Positions 43,000 through 52,827 of a stretch of 64,000 nucleotides of DNA are shown in pieces (positions within the stretch are counted from its first letter, which is position 1; each line of letters starts with the position of its first letter). The notes beneath the pieces were generated by a model that was not told the DNA's origin, did no database searches, and was given only the letters and a program-made list of their open reading frames with translations. Source of the DNA: Gordonia jacobaea. GTDB lineage: Bacteria > Actinomycetota > Actinomycetes > Mycobacteriales > Mycobacteriaceae. A program made the position numbers and the translations under genes. The DNA is taken from contig NZ_LDTZ01000014.1 of the NCBI RefSeq assembly GCF_001186365.1, positions 372,001 through 436,000 of the forward strand, in the 5' to 3' direction.

Positions 43000-44217
43000 T
43001 CAAGGCTGGGCATCAAGAATCTCCGCGACGTTGCGTGCTGCCTCGCGACCCGCGCGGTTGGCACCGATCGTCGACGCCGACGGTCCGTAGCCGAGCAGTT
43101 GGACCCGCGGGTCGTCGGCGACGGTGGTTGCAAGGCGTCCGGTCATGACGATTCCGCCGCCGGGTCCGCGCAGGTGGAGAGGCGATAGATGATCGAGCGC
43201 GCTTCGGAAGCCGGTGTTCCAGAAGATGACGTCGACGTCGAGTTGCTCGCCCGCAGCGACCGCGCTGCTGCTCCCGCGTGCCGACCCGTTCCCGCCTGCC
43301 CCGCCCGTGCAGTCCCAACACACGCCGGTCTCGGTGATGCGGGTGAACATCGGTCGCCAGTTGTCGAGGATTCCGTCGCGCTGCGCGGCTTCGATGGTCG
43401 GTGTCACCGCGAGGCCGGTCACCGACACCACCGACGTCGGCGGTAGGCCGGCACGAACCCGGCGTTCGACGCGGGCCACGGCTTCGCGACCGAGGTCGGG
43501 TGAGAAGGGATTCGAATCGAAGCGCGGTTCGGTGCGCGAGCACCAGAATGTCTGCACGCCGGGAGCGCGTCGAGCGATCTCGATCAGTAGCTGAACTGCC
43601 GAGATGCCTGCGCCGACGACCAACACGCGCTGACCGGCGAAGTCCTCGGGTCCGGTGTAGTCGTGTGTGTGCAGTTGCCTGCCGCGAAAGTCCGCGGCTC
43701 CCGGAATGTGAGGGATGAACGGCCTTTCCCACGTTCCGGTGGCGTTGATGAGTGTGCGTGCGGAGATCTCACGCCCGCGGAGTCGGCCGCCGAGCGTCAC
43801 TCGAAATCCGTCGCCGTCGCGTTCGACGGAACGTACGTCGACTGGTCGATGTACCCGCAGCCCAAACCTGTTCTCGTACTTCGCGAAATACTCGGGAACC
43901 ACGGACGACGCCGGGAACTCGCCGCGGTCGATGCCCACCGCCTCGCCAAGCCCGTATCCCGGAAGATCGTGCACACGGTTGGTGCCCGACAACGTCAGCG
44001 TCGGCCATCGGAACTGCCATGCACCGCCGGGACGCGGGGAGTGGTCGAGCAACTGGTAGCGGTCACCGAGGCCGAAGCGTTGCAGAAAGTACGCCGCCGA
44101 CAGTCCTGCCTGGCCGCCACCGATGACGAGGACATCGCTGAACGCGTCGGGCTCCTGCGCGACGGATTCGTGCACATCGGGGCTTGTGGACTCGGGCGAC
44201 AGCGACGGACTCGACAC
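43000..44217 (-). CDS. FAD/NAD(P)-binding oxidoreductase (flavin monooxygenase-like)
   Basis: A 405-residue flavoprotein with two Rossmann motifs: FAD site VLVIGGGQAGLSAAYFLQRF about 30 residues in, and NADP site VLVVGAGISAVQLLIEIARR in the middle, plus INATGTWERPFIPHIPGA and a late FAD motif VQLLGYGPSASTIGANRAGR. This is the layout of YhiN/CzcO-like FMO-type proteins. GTG 44217 is chosen; the N-terminal about 25 residues are Ser/Glu/Asp-rich. It lies 32 bp upstream of the XRE operon and divergent from the EchA6-like gene. Substrate unknown. Confidence 0.82.
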   Translation of the reverse strand: MSSPSLSPESTSPDVHESVAQEPDAFSDVLVIGGGQAGLSAAYFLQRFGLGDRYQLLDHSPRPGGAWQFRWPTLTLSGTNRVHDLPGYGLGEAVGIDRGEFPASSVVPEYFAKYENRFGLRVHRPVDVRSVERDGDGFRVTLGGRLRGREISARTLINATGTWERPFIPHIPGAADFRGRQLHTHDYTGPEDFAGQRVLVVGAGISAVQLLIEIARRAPGVQTFWCSRTEPRFDSNPFSPDLGREAVARVERRVRAGLPPTSVVSVTGLAVTPTIEAAQRDGILDNWRPMFTRITETGVCWDCTGGAGGNGSARGSSSAVAAGEQLDVDVIFWNTGFRSALDHLSPLHLRGPGGGIVMTGRLATTVADDPRVQLLGYGPSASTIGANRAGREAARNVAEILDAQP

Positions 44218-44254
44218 CTCTCCAGTGTGCCCGCCGGAAAATGGCGGGGCTGGG

Positions 44255-44260
44255 TAGTCT
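44255..44260 (+). promoter_or_regulatory. -10 element for a leaderless EchA6-like transcript
   Basis: TAGTCT with exactly seven bases before ATG 44268 and no ribosome site. Confidence 0.65.
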
Positions 44261-44267
44261 CTCCTGC

Positions 44268-44999
44268 ATGATCCACTCGCATGCAGAAGGTTCGGTGACG
44301 ACGATCGAGCTCGATCGCCAGGACAAGCGCAACGCACTCAATGAGGACATGGTCGACGGTCTCGGGAAGGCTTTCGCCGACGCCGTCGACGCGGGCGCCA
44401 GGGCCATCGTGGTCACCGGCCGCGGCAGCGTATTCAGTGCGGGCGCCGACCTGTCCGGTCCCGTCTACGACCCCGCGTTCCTCGAAAAGCTCATCGCCAC
44501 ACTGCGCGAGATCGAGTCGGTGCCCGTCCCGGTGATCGCGGCACTCAACGGTTCGGCACTCGGCGCAGGCCTGCAACTGGCGATGGCGGCCGACCTTCGG
44601 GTGATGGCCCCCGACGCTCTTGCCGGTATTCCCGCAGCGAAAATCGGTGTCGCCGTTGACGAGTGGACAATTCGACGCCTCGTCTCACTGGTGGGTGCAG
44701 GCCAGGCGCGCGGCATGCTGATCGGCTGCGATCCGTTGTCGGCCGACCGCGCTCATGCTCTCGGATTCGCCAATCGCATCGGCGATCTCACCGACGCCCA
44801 GCATTGGGCGTCGACCATCGCCGATCTCGCCCCTCTGACGCTGCAGCATTACAAGTTGGTACTCAACGGCGACGGTGCGCGCGACGACGCACCCGCCGAT
44901 CGTCAGGCCGCGATGCGTCGCGCGTGGGAAAGCGAAGATGTGGTCGAGGGGCGTGCCGCTCGCTCCGAGAAGAGAAAGCCTGAATTCACGGGAAAGTAG
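44268..44999 (+). CDS. echA6: EchA6-like crotonase-fold protein lacking catalytic glutamates
   Basis: A 243-residue crotonase-fold protein, the same length as M. tuberculosis EchA6 (Rv0905), and beside the same downstream block (Rv0906, Rv0908-Rv0910 counterparts). The oxyanion loop is present (SVFSAGADLSG, NGSALGAGLQLAMAAD), but the two Glu of active hydratases are replaced: Gln in GAGLQL and Ala in IPAAKIGV. EchA6 of M. tuberculosis is reported to bind acyl-CoA and deliver it to FAS-II for mycolic acid synthesis rather than hydrate it. The same role here is inferred. The ATG is fixed by a leaderless -10. Confidence 0.85.
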   Translation: MIHSHAEGSVTTIELDRQDKRNALNEDMVDGLGKAFADAVDAGARAIVVTGRGSVFSAGADLSGPVYDPAFLEKLIATLREIESVPVPVIAALNGSALGAGLQLAMAADLRVMAPDALAGIPAAKIGVAVDEWTIRRLVSLVGAGQARGMLIGCDPLSADRAHALGFANRIGDLTDAQHWASTIADLAPLTLQHYKLVLNGDGARDDAPADRQAAMRRAWESEDVVEGRAARSEKRKPEFTGK

Positions 45000-45070
45000 A
45001 TCGGACAACGTGTTTCGTCGTCGACGGTGCGTCTACGGGCGCATCGTCGAACAGCCGTGGCCGTGATGCC

Positions 45071-45156
45071 TAGTTTTCCTGCGTGAAACATTCCGAGTAA
45101 CTCGCCGAAACATGGCGTTCGTACGTTTGGCCGATCTGTAACTCGGATCACGCAGG
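45071..45156 (+). promoter_or_regulatory. Inverted-repeat leader/operator of the NCS1 permease gene
   Basis: CCTGCGTGA (45078-45086) pairs with TCACGCAGG (45148-45156), and inside it CCGAGT (45093-45098) with ACTCGG (45141-45146); an apical GCC/GGC hairpin lies at 45104-45116. The right outer arm overlaps the ribosome site AGGAGGG. CGAGTAACTCG (45094-45104) is also a small palindrome. TAGTTT at 45071-45076 could be the -10; then the outer left arm would be largely untranscribed, which favours an operator over a riboswitch. Confidence 0.55.
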
Positions 45157-45163
45157 AGGGCCG

Positions 45164-46990
45164 ATGGCCACCGATAAGCATCACGAACACGTCGGCGAGG
45201 TGGCCGACGAGGTCGGCGAGATAGAAAACGCCGAACACAGCATCATCGCGACGGGTGCGCAGGCTGCTGCCATGCGCGAGACCCTCGAGGACTACACACT
45301 TCGTTTCGCGCCCCGCAGCTACCGCAAGTGGGGACCGGGCGTCGTCGCCGTCTCCGCCCTCGGTGGCATCGCCTACCTTGCCGACTTCGCGATCGGCGCG
45401 AACATCGGTATTGCCAACGGCACCGGAAATGCCTTGTGGGGCATCCTGTTCTTCTCGGTCGTCATCGTGATCACGGGCTATCCGCTCGCGTTCTACGCTG
45501 CTCGATACAACATCGACCTCGACCTCATCACGCGCGGAAGCGGTTTCGGTTACTACGGCTCGGTGCTGACCAACGTCATCTTCGCGTCGTTCACCTTCAT
45601 CTTCTTCGCCCTCGAGGGCTCGATCATGGCGCAGGGCCTCGAACTCGGCCTACACATACCGCTGTGGATCGGCTACCTGGTCTCGTCGTTGTTGGTCATC
45701 CCGTTGGTCATCTACGGCATGAACACACTCGCCAAACTGCAGGTGTGGACCACGCCGCTGTGGCTGGTCATGATGGTCCTCCCGTTCATCTACCTGGTGA
45801 TCAAGCATCCCTCGGCCATCGGTGACTTCTTCGCGTTCAGCGGTGTCGACGGCGACGGCAACCCAGCGGGCAAGGGTGTCAGCTTCGCAGGCACGATGCT
45901 CGCGGCCGGTGTCTGTCTGTCCCTGATCGCCCAGATCGCAGAGCAGGTCGACTACCTACGCTTCATGCCGCCCCGTACGCCTGAGAACAAGCGGAAGTGG
46001 TGGTCGGCAACCCTTATCGCCGGACCGGGGTGGGTGTTCTTCGGCGCCATCAAGCAGATCGTCGGTCTCTTCCTCGCCGTGTACCTGATCGGGATCAGCG
46101 TCGACAACGCGGGCATTGCGAACCAGCCCGTCCACCAGTTCGTCGAGATCTACCAGGACTTCCTGCCGCACTGGCTCGCTCTGACCCTCGCCGTGATCCT
46201 CGTCGTCATCAGCCAGGTGAAGATCAACGTCACCAACGCCTACTCGGGCTCGCTGGCGTGGACCAACGCTTTCACGCGTGTCACCAAGACCTACCCCGGA
46301 CGCCTGGTGTTCCTGTTCTTCAACGTGATCATCGCGATCGTGCTGATGGAAGCCAACATGTTCAGCTTCCTGAACAACCTGCTGAACTTCTACGCGAACT
46401 GCGGTATCGCGTGGATCGCCGTCGTCGCGTCGGACATCGTGATCAACAAGTACATCTTGGGCATCTCGCCGAAGCAGCCGGAGTTCCGTCGCGGCATGAT
46501 CTACAGCGTCAACCCGGTCGGATTCTGCTCGCTCCTGATCTCGGCGGGCGCGTCGATCCTGGTGTACTTCCACGTCTTTGGCGATGCCATCCAGCCGTAC
46601 TCGCCGCTGGTGGCGCTCGTGCTCGCCATCGTCCTGCCGCCCATTTTCGCGATCGCGACGAAGGGCAAGTACTACCTGCGTCGCGTCGACGACGGTATCG
46701 ATATCCCGATGTACGACGAGCACGGCAACCCCACCGACGTGAAGTTGCTGTGCTGCGTCACCAAGATCGAGTTCGAGCGACCCGACATGATCGCCTCGGC
46801 GGTGCCCGGTCCGAACGGCGAGAAGCAGTACATCAGCTCGCTTGCACTCTCCTGTGACAAGACCGGTGAGCATGTCCTGCCCGCGCAGGACGTGATGTCG
46901 ATGACCTCCGACATCCCTGCCGCGACAACCGAAGCGGCGACGACGGCTACTCCGAGCTCGTCCTCGGAGTCGCCGAAGGAGGACGCATAG
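45164..46990 (+). CDS. NCS1 purine-cytosine permease-family transporter
   Basis: A 608-residue transporter with about 12 membrane helices of the CodB/purine-cytosine permease family, with extended cytoplasmic ends: about 50 residues before RSYRKWGPGVVAVSALGGIA and about 120 after the last helix, ending in Ala/Thr/Ser-rich sequence. Landmarks: FAIGANIGIANGTGNALWGI, LITRGSGFGYYGSVLTNVIF, LIAQIAEQVDYLRFMPPRT, VKINVTNAYSGSLAWTNAFTR. ATG 45164 follows AGGAGGG. XdhC (purine hydroxylase maturation) is encoded convergently downstream, hinting at purine or related nitrogen use. Exact substrate unknown. Confidence 0.88.
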   Translation: MATDKHHEHVGEVADEVGEIENAEHSIIATGAQAAAMRETLEDYTLRFAPRSYRKWGPGVVAVSALGGIAYLADFAIGANIGIANGTGNALWGILFFSVVIVITGYPLAFYAARYNIDLDLITRGSGFGYYGSVLTNVIFASFTFIFFALEGSIMAQGLELGLHIPLWIGYLVSSLLVIPLVIYGMNTLAKLQVWTTPLWLVMMVLPFIYLVIKHPSAIGDFFAFSGVDGDGNPAGKGVSFAGTMLAAGVCLSLIAQIAEQVDYLRFMPPRTPENKRKWWSATLIAGPGWVFFGAIKQIVGLFLAVYLIGISVDNAGIANQPVHQFVEIYQDFLPHWLALTLAVILVVISQVKINVTNAYSGSLAWTNAFTRVTKTYPGRLVFLFFNVIIAIVLMEANMFSFLNNLLNFYANCGIAWIAVVASDIVINKYILGISPKQPEFRRGMIYSVNPVGFCSLLISAGASILVYFHVFGDAIQPYSPLVALVLAIVLPPIFAIATKGKYYLRRVDDGIDIPMYDEHGNPTDVKLLCCVTKIEFERPDMIASAVPGPNGEKQYISSLALSCDKTGEHVLPAQDVMSMTSDIPAATTEAATTATPSSSSESPKEDA

Positions 46991-47008
46991 CCTCACGGGC
47001 AAGAATTG

Positions 47009-47070
47009 CACGACGTCGGGTTCGCTTCAGGTCGGGTTCGCTTCAGCGATGGAGCGGACCCGACGTCGTG
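47009..47070. terminator. Inverted repeat with tandem 16-bp repeat at the permease/xdhC junction
   Basis: CACGACGTCGGGT (47009-47021) pairs with ACCCGACGTCGTG (47058-47070). The loop holds two exact tandem copies of GTCGGGTTCGCTTCAG (47015-47030, 47031-47046). The right arm lies inside the end of xdhC, whose stop (47043) falls in the second repeat, so it can serve both convergent genes. Confidence 0.6.
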
Positions 47071-48125
47071 TGTAGTGGGGCAGCCGAAGCGGCATGACGA
47101 TCCGCGATCAACTGCGCGGCGATCGAGACGGCGACCTCGGCAGGCGTGTGTCCCCCGAGGTCGAGTCCGAGCGGCGATCGTATACGACTCAATTGTGCTG
47201 CGGTGACGCCGGATTCGACGAGGCGCTCGTTGCGATCGGCAACCGTCCGACGGGAGCCGAGTGCACCGACGAAACCCGCGGCGGAGTCGGCGAGCGCAAC
47301 GCGAAGCGTCGGGACGTCGAACTTCGGGTCATGGGTCATCACGCAAATCGCGCTTGTGGCATCGACTGTGCCGGAACGTATCTCGGACTCGAGGTAGCGG
47401 TGCGGCCAGTCGACGACGACCTCGTCGGCGTCGGGAAAGCGTGCGCAGGTGGCGAATACGGGCCGCGCGTCGACCACGGTCACCCGATAGCCGAGCGAGC
47501 GTCCGATGCTGCTCGTGGCACGCACGAAGTCGTTGGCACCCACCAGGATCAACCGCGGGGGAGGGGCGAAGGTGTGTACGAACGTGCGCGGACGGTCGGC
47601 ACCCGACTCCGCGGGCTCGTCGCAGTCGTCGACGCCGATGATGCCGCTGCGCCCCGACGCGAGGAGATCGGCGACGTCGCGGCCGAGCCGACGCCATGGC
47701 TCGCTCGTCGACGTCGTGATGTGCCACTCGGGGGAGTCACTCAGCGTGGTTGCCCAGGCGACTCGACGGTCCGCCGCGAGATGTCCGGTGAGGTCGTCCA
47801 ACGCGCGTCGATGACCGGAGTCGATGCGCTCGACGAAGACCTCCAGAGATCCACCGCAGGTCAGGCCTACTTCGATGCCATCTGGATCGGCAATACCGAA
47901 ATGCTCGACGACGGCACAACCGTCGTCGAGCACGGTCATGCAGGTGTGGACGAGCGCTGATTCGACGCAGCCACCCGAGACCGACCCGATGACCTCGCCG
48001 TCGGCCGTGACAGCCATCGCAGCGCCGACGCCGCGCGGGGTCGGGCCGCTCGTGCCGATGATGCGAGCGATGGCGACCGGCCCACGACTGAGGCGATCGA
48101 TCACCACTGGCAGAACATCACGCAT
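47043..48125 (-). CDS. XdhC/CoxI-family molybdoenzyme maturation protein
   Basis: A 360-residue XdhC-type protein, which in known systems sulfurates or inserts the molybdenum cofactor for xanthine dehydrogenase-like enzymes. N-terminal CoxI domain: GPVAIARIIGTSGPTPRGVG, VIGSVSGGCVESALV, GLTCGGSLEVFVER. C-terminal Rossmann part: PRLILVGANDFVRATSSIGR, VVDARPVFATCARFPDADEV and FVGALGSRRTVADRNERL. ATG 48125 is used. No xanthine or CO dehydrogenase subunits occur in the window, so its client is elsewhere. Possibly linked to the purine-type permease next to it and to the TetR gene upstream. Confidence 0.88.
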   Translation of the reverse strand: MRDVLPVVIDRLSRGPVAIARIIGTSGPTPRGVGAAMAVTADGEVIGSVSGGCVESALVHTCMTVLDDGCAVVEHFGIADPDGIEVGLTCGGSLEVFVERIDSGHRRALDDLTGHLAADRRVAWATTLSDSPEWHITTSTSEPWRRLGRDVADLLASGRSGIIGVDDCDEPAESGADRPRTFVHTFAPPPRLILVGANDFVRATSSIGRSLGYRVTVVDARPVFATCARFPDADEVVVDWPHRYLESEIRSGTVDATSAICVMTHDPKFDVPTLRVALADSAAGFVGALGSRRTVADRNERLVESGVTAAQLSRIRSPLGLDLGGHTPAEVAVSIAAQLIADRHAASAAPLHTTSGPLHR

Positions 48126-48175
48126 TGATCCAGTGTCGGCTCCGTGGCGTGGTTGCGCCACTCGGCGTCACCGTG

Positions 48176-48808
48176 TCAGCGCGGCGCGACGTGCGTCATG
48201 ACGTCACGCACCATCGACTCCGTGATGGCGCCGAGAGCGCTGTCGTCGGCAGTCGACAGGTAGACCAGGGTGATCGCGATGATGTTGGCGATGAACACGG
48301 GAGCAATGCGAGCGACCGGTGTGAGCCAATCGATCTGCGCCTGCTCGCCCGCCGCGGCCAGCCCTTGTGCCGCAAGCGCATAGAGATGCTCGTACATCTG
48401 CTTGCCCGCCGGCTGCAATTCGGGATGGTTGTGCGCGTAGATGCCGAGCGAGATGGTCGCCTGGAGCCGCCCGGGGTCGGCTTTGAGCATCATGTAGAAC
48501 GCGTCGAGTTGCTCGAACATCTTGGTACGCATCGCCTCGACGCCGACGGCAGACGATTCGCCCACCGGCAGCAGCGACTCGAGCATGAGCGAAACATCCT
48601 CGGGCACAGCCTTTTCCATCACTGCCCAGAGCAGTGCGGTACGGCTTTCGAATGCGTAGTGGAAGCTCGCGAGTGGCATTCCGGCATGCGCACAGATGCG
48701 CCGCGTGGTCGCGCCTTCGACGCCGTGATCGGCAATCACGCGATACGCGGATTCGACGAGCGCTGTGCGCCTGTCATCGACGGACATCCGAGCCAACGGA
48801 CCGCTCAC
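48176..48808 (-). CDS. TetR family transcriptional regulator
   Basis: A 210-residue TetR protein: ALVESAYRVIADHGVEGATT then RRICAHAGMPLASFHYAFES as the HTH, followed by a ligand domain with several aromatic residues (MFEQLDAFYMMLKADPGRL). GTG 48808 is my choice; ATG 48787 is possible. It sits 51 bp upstream of xdhC on the same strand, so both may form one operon, and it is divergent from the MBL-fold gene at 48994. Target is unknown. Confidence 0.85.
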   Translation of the reverse strand: MSGPLARMSVDDRRTALVESAYRVIADHGVEGATTRRICAHAGMPLASFHYAFESRTALLWAVMEKAVPEDVSLMLESLLPVGESSAVGVEAMRTKMFEQLDAFYMMLKADPGRLQATISLGIYAHNHPELQPAGKQMYEHLYALAAQGLAAAGEQAQIDWLTPVARIAPVFIANIIAITLVYLSTADDSALGAITESMVRDVMTHVAPR

Positions 48809-48993
48809 TCCCCAGTTGAAACGGATAGGTGTCGGAAGCGTATCAGGGTCGATGTCGCCACGAGAACGATTGTCCACCGATGCGACTCGACGCGCGTCCG
48901 ATTGATCGTGGTGCAGAAGCGATAGTGTGGCGGAATGGTCGCAAGGAGTTCTCGCAGGACACCGAATTCCCCACAAGACAGGGAACCCCGCTC

Positions 48994-50130
48994 ATGATCA
49001 GTCGTCTCGCCGACGTCGGGGTGCGAGTGGCCGATTCGGCAACCGGCGCATTGTCGGCAGCAGGACTGCCCGCGGCCCGCGCGCTCGGTGCCGACCGCGA
49101 CGCGATCCGGCCGTACGTCGAATCGTCGGAGTATCTCGTCGACGGCGCGTTCGTCAATCCCGAACCGTCGGCATCCGGAGTGACTCCCGACTTCCAGGTT
49201 GCCCTCGACATGGCTCGCGGCCCCGGCAGGCCGAGCCGACCGGTCCTCGTCACCGTGCCGCAATTCGACGCAGAGCCCGGCAAGCTCACCGTCACCTGGC
49301 TCGGGCACGCGTCGGCACTCGTAGAGCTCGACGGTACCCGCATCCTCACCGACCCGGTGTTCAGCCAGCGGTGCTCCCCGTGGCAGCAGGTGGGGCCGGC
49401 CCGACTGCATCCGGTGCCCGTCACCGTTGCCGACCTCCCGCAGATCGACGTCGTGTTGCTCAGTCACGATCACTATGACCACCTCGACATGGACACGGTC
49501 GTCGCCTTGGCAGACGCATCGCCCGAGGCGGTGTTCATCGCGCCCGTCGGTGTCGCTGCGCACCTCGTGAGCTGGGGAATCCCCGCTGACCGTATCCGGC
49601 AGGCCGACGTCTGGCAGAGCGTCTCTGTCCTGTGCGGAGCGACCTCACTCGAGTTCTTCTGCGGACCGGCCCGCCACTTCTCCGGGCGCGGACTCACCCG
49701 CAACCTCACACAGTGGGCGAGTTGGGCCGTGGTGGGACCCGAGCACCGATTCTTCTTCTCCGGCGACACCGGCTACAGCGAGCGCTTCGAAGAACTCGGT
49801 GCACGACACGGACCGTTCGACCTGACGCTCATCGCCGTCGGCGCATACGACCCGTCGTGGCCGGAGGTGCACGTCGACCCGGAGGAAGCCGTCGCGATAC
49901 ATCGGATGCTGTCGCGCGAATCGGGCTCCGACTCGGTGTTCCTGCCCATTCACTGGGGAACGTTCAGTCTCGCGAGGCATGCGTGGGCCGATCCCATCAC
50001 ACGCCTGCTGCCCGCAGCCGAGCGAAACAACACGTCCGTCGTGGTGCCGCAGCCCGGCGGCACCATCGACATCACCGCGCGTATCGGGACCGGACTGCGC
50101 ACACCCACGTGGTGGGAGACCTCGGCGTGA
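48994..50130 (+). CDS. Metallo-beta-lactamase fold hydrolase (Rv0906/NAPE-PLD-like)
   Basis: A 378-residue MBL-fold protein close in length and position to Rv0906. The metal motif is [16 protein letters not shown] (HxHxDH), preceded by [20 protein letters not shown] and [20 protein letters not shown], with [13 protein letters not shown] and [10 protein letters not shown] as later ligands. These are the marks of the NAPE-PLD/UlaG-like group that hydrolyses phosphodiester or lactone bonds. ATG 48994 has AGGGAA upstream. The stop overlaps the ctpE start (GTGA), so translation of the two is coupled. Confidence 0.88.
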   Translation: MISRLADVGVRVADSATGALSAAGLPAARALGADRDAIRPYVESSEYLVDGAFVNPEPSASGVTPDFQVALDMARGPGRPSRPVLVTVPQFDAEPGKLTVTWLGHASALVELDGTRILTDPVFSQRCSPWQQVGPARLHPVPVTVADLPQIDVVLLSHDHYDHLDMDTVVALADASPEAVFIAPVGVAAHLVSWGIPADRIRQADVWQSVSVLCGATSLEFFCGPARHFSGRGLTRNLTQWASWAVVGPEHRFFFSGDTGYSERFEELGARHGPFDLTLIAVGAYDPSWPEVHVDPEEAVAIHRMLSRESGSDSVFLPIHWGTFSLARHAWADPITRLLPAAERNNTSVVVPQPGGTIDITARIGTGLRTPTWWETSA

Positions 50131-52709
50131 GCGAGCAGAGCACTGCGGCCCCCGAGCGGGGCCTCACGGCCGACGAGGTCGCACAGCGCGTCGCCGACGG
50201 CAAGGTCAACGACATGCCCGACCGCTCGGGGCGCTCGGTCGGCGACATCATCAAGGCCAACGTCTTCACCCGGATCAACGCGATCCTCGGGGTGCTGTTC
50301 GCGATCGTGGTCTTCACCGGCTCGCTCATCAACGGGCTGTTCGGTCTGCTGATCATCGCCAACAGCGGTATCGGCATCATCCAGGAGATCCGCGCCAAGA
50401 AGACCCTCGACAAACTCGCCATCGTCGGACAGGCCAAACCGCGTGTGCGACGCGACGGTGAGGTCACCGAGATCCCACCGAACGAGGTGGTGCTCGACGA
50501 CATCATCGAGATCGGTGCGGGCGATCAGATCGTCGTCGACGGTGAGGTCGTCGAGTCGTATGTCCTCGACGTCGACGAGTCGCTGCTGACCGGCGAGGCC
50601 GATCCCATCGACAAATCCGCCGGAGACAAGGTGCTGTCCGGCAGCTTCGCGGTGTCCGGGGCGGGCGCCTACCGCGCGACAAAGGTGGGCGCCGACGCGT
50701 ATGCCGCGCAGTTGGCCTCCGAGGCGTCGAAGTTCACGCTCGTGTCGTCGGAGCTGCGGTCCGGCATCAATCAGATCCTGCGGGTCATCACCTGGCTGTT
50801 GATTCCCGCCGGGCTGCTGACCATCGTCAACCAGCTTTTCATCAGCAACAACGGTCTTCGCGCATCGCTGCTCGGCATGGTCGCGGCGCTCGTGCCGATG
50901 GTTCCCGAAGGCCTCGTGCTGATGATGTCGATCGCATTCGCCGTCGGCGTCATCCGTCTCGGGCAGCGGCAGTGTCTGGTCAACGAACTACCAGCGATCG
51001 AAGGCCTCGCGCGCGTCAACATCGTGTGCGCCGACAAGACCGGCACACTCACCGAGAACGGCATGCGCGTCTCGGAGCTGCGGATCATCAGCGACGACGG
51101 AAAAGTTGATGACGGAAAAGTCGACGACGGAACGGCTGAGAACGGCAGCGGGGCAGGCGCGTCGTCGAATCGTCGTACGGAGGCCGAGCAGGCACTCGCC
51201 GCGCTGGCGAAGAACGATCGCAGTCCCAACGCGAGCATGCAGGCCGTCGGCGAGGTGTACGACGACGCGCCCGACTGGACGACTTCGGCCGTCGAGCCGT
51301 TCACCTCCGCCAAGAAGTGGAGCGGCATGTCGTTCGTCGATGCCGACGGCAACGACGCGGGCAACTGGGTCCTCGGAGCCCCCGATGTGCTGCTCGACGA
51401 CGACTCCGAACCGGCGCGCGTCGCAAGCGATCTCGGGGCACAGGGCCTACGCATACTGCTCCTGGCACGGCTCGACGTCGCTGTCGACACCGAGCCGGAC
51501 GCGGGGTCGGCGACGCCCGGGCGCCTGACCCCCGTCGCACTCGTCGTGCTCGAGCAGCGGGTCCGTTCGGATGCTCGTCCCACCCTCGACTACTTCGAGG
51601 AGCAGGACGTTGCCGTCAAGATCATCTCCGGCGACAACGCCCGCTCGGTGGGCGCGGTCGCGGAGTCGCTTGGCCTCGGCTCACCCGACACCTCCGTCGA
51701 CGCGCGCGACTTGCCGACCGAGCCGAACCAACTCGCGCACGCCGTCGAAGACGGCGTCACGTTCGGGCGTGTACGGCCCGACCAGAAGCGTGCGATGGTG
51801 CGCGCATTGCAGTCCGATGGCAACAACGTCGCCATGACCGGAGACGGCGTCAACGACGTGCTCGCGCTCAAGGACGCAGACATCGGCGTCGCGATGGGGT
51901 CGGGGAGCTCTGCCGCTCGATCGGTGGCCCAGATCGTGTTGTTGGACAACAAGTTCGCGACGCTGCCCTATGTCGTCGGTGAGGGTCGTCGGGTTATCGG
52001 CAACATCGAGCGTGTCTCCAACCTGTTCCTCACCAAGACCGTCTACGCGGTGCTGCTGGCGCTGTTCGTGGGTATCGCAGGGCTCGGAGCAAAGCTGTTC
52101 GGCACACCGTCGATCAGCTATCCGTTCCAGCCGATCCACGTGACGATCGCCGCGTGGTTCACCATCGGCATTCCGGCTTTCATCCTGTCGCTCGCACCCA
52201 ACAACGAGCGGGCTCGTCCCGGATTCGTGCGGCGTGTGCTGACACAGGCGGTGCCCAACGGAATCATCGTCGGGCTCTGCGCATTCGTCACCTATCTGAT
52301 CGTCAATCCGGGCGGGTCCGGCAACTCGCTGGGCGGCGACTCGGTGGAGCTGTCGCCACATCAGACACAGGCCGCGACAGCAACTCTGATCACGCTGATC
52401 GCCATCGCGGTGTACGTCCTGGCTGTTGTCGCGCGCCCGTATACGTGGTGGAAGGTGCTGCTGATCGCGGTGTCCGCGGGCGCATACGTGCTGATCTTCT
52501 CGTGGCCGTTCACCCAGCACATGTTCAAACTCGACTCGTCGAACTGGCAGATGAACTCGGTTGCATTTATTTCAGCGGCCGTCGGCATCGTGGCCGTCGA
52601 GATCATGTCGCGGATCGGACCGCGCATCATCGCTCGTCACGAGCGTGAACGTGACGACGCTGAGCAGACGAGCCTTCGGGCCGAGAAGGAGCGGTCGGCT
52701 CAGTCCTGA
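50127..52709 (+). CDS. ctpE: P-type cation ATPase CtpE
   Basis: An 860-residue P-type ATPase in the position of Rv0908; CtpE of mycobacteria is reported as a calcium importer. Actuator motif [14 protein letters not shown]; phosphorylation site [12 protein letters not shown] with the Asp at residue 303; hinge [22 protein letters not shown]; about ten membrane helices. In the nucleotide domain an acidic insert with [13 protein letters not shown] (51103-51140) is encoded by short DNA repeats; the mycobacterial protein is about 60 residues shorter as I recall it. GTG 50127 has GGGAG eight bases upstream and overlaps the MBL stop. The late helices carry EPLxxx-like ion site residues I cannot assign with certainty. 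Confidence 0.92.
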   Translation: MSEQSTAAPERGLTADEVAQRVADGKVNDMPDRSGRSVGDIIKANVFTRINAILGVLFAIVVFTGSLINGLFGLLIIANSGIGIIQEIRAKKTLDKLAIVGQAKPRVRRDGEVTEIPPNEVVLDDIIEIGAGDQIVVDGEVVESYVLDVDESLLTGEADPIDKSAGDKVLSGSFAVSGAGAYRATKVGADAYAAQLASEASKFTLVSSELRSGINQILRVITWLLIPAGLLTIVNQLFISNNGLRASLLGMVAALVPMVPEGLVLMMSIAFAVGVIRLGQRQCLVNELPAIEGLARVNIVCADKTGTLTENGMRVSELRIISDDGKVDDGKVDDGTAENGSGAGASSNRRTEAEQALAALAKNDRSPNASMQAVGEVYDDAPDWTTSAVEPFTSAKKWSGMSFVDADGNDAGNWVLGAPDVLLDDDSEPARVASDLGAQGLRILLLARLDVAVDTEPDAGSATPGRLTPVALVVLEQRVRSDARPTLDYFEEQDVAVKIISGDNARSVGAVAESLGLGSPDTSVDARDLPTEPNQLAHAVEDGVTFGRVRPDQKRAMVRALQSDGNNVAMTGDGVNDVLALKDADIGVAMGSGSSAARSVAQIVLLDNKFATLPYVVGEGRRVIGNIERVSNLFLTKTVYAVLLALFVGIAGLGAKLFGTPSISYPFQPIHVTIAAWFTIGIPAFILSLAPNNERARPGFVRRVLTQAVPNGIIVGLCAFVTYLIVNPGGSGNSLGGDSVELSPHQTQAATATLITLIAIAVYVLAVVARPYTWWKVLLIAVSAGAYVLIFSWPFTQHMFKLDSSNWQMNSVAFISAAVGIVAVEIMSRIGPRIIARHERERDDAEQTSLRAEKERSAQS

Positions 52710-52827
52710 TTTCTGGTCCATTGGTCCGTGGTTCCGACCCGCCGATGGACATAGACTCGACTGCACGCGACGCTGCTCCCGCGGCGTCGACGTCGACCCA
52801 ATCACCGAGTGTGACCAGGAGCAGACC

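Noticed and set aside
46990..48125. Xanthine dehydrogenase operon around XdhC
   Set aside because: No molybdopterin or iron-sulfur subunit is encoded in the window; only the maturation protein is present.
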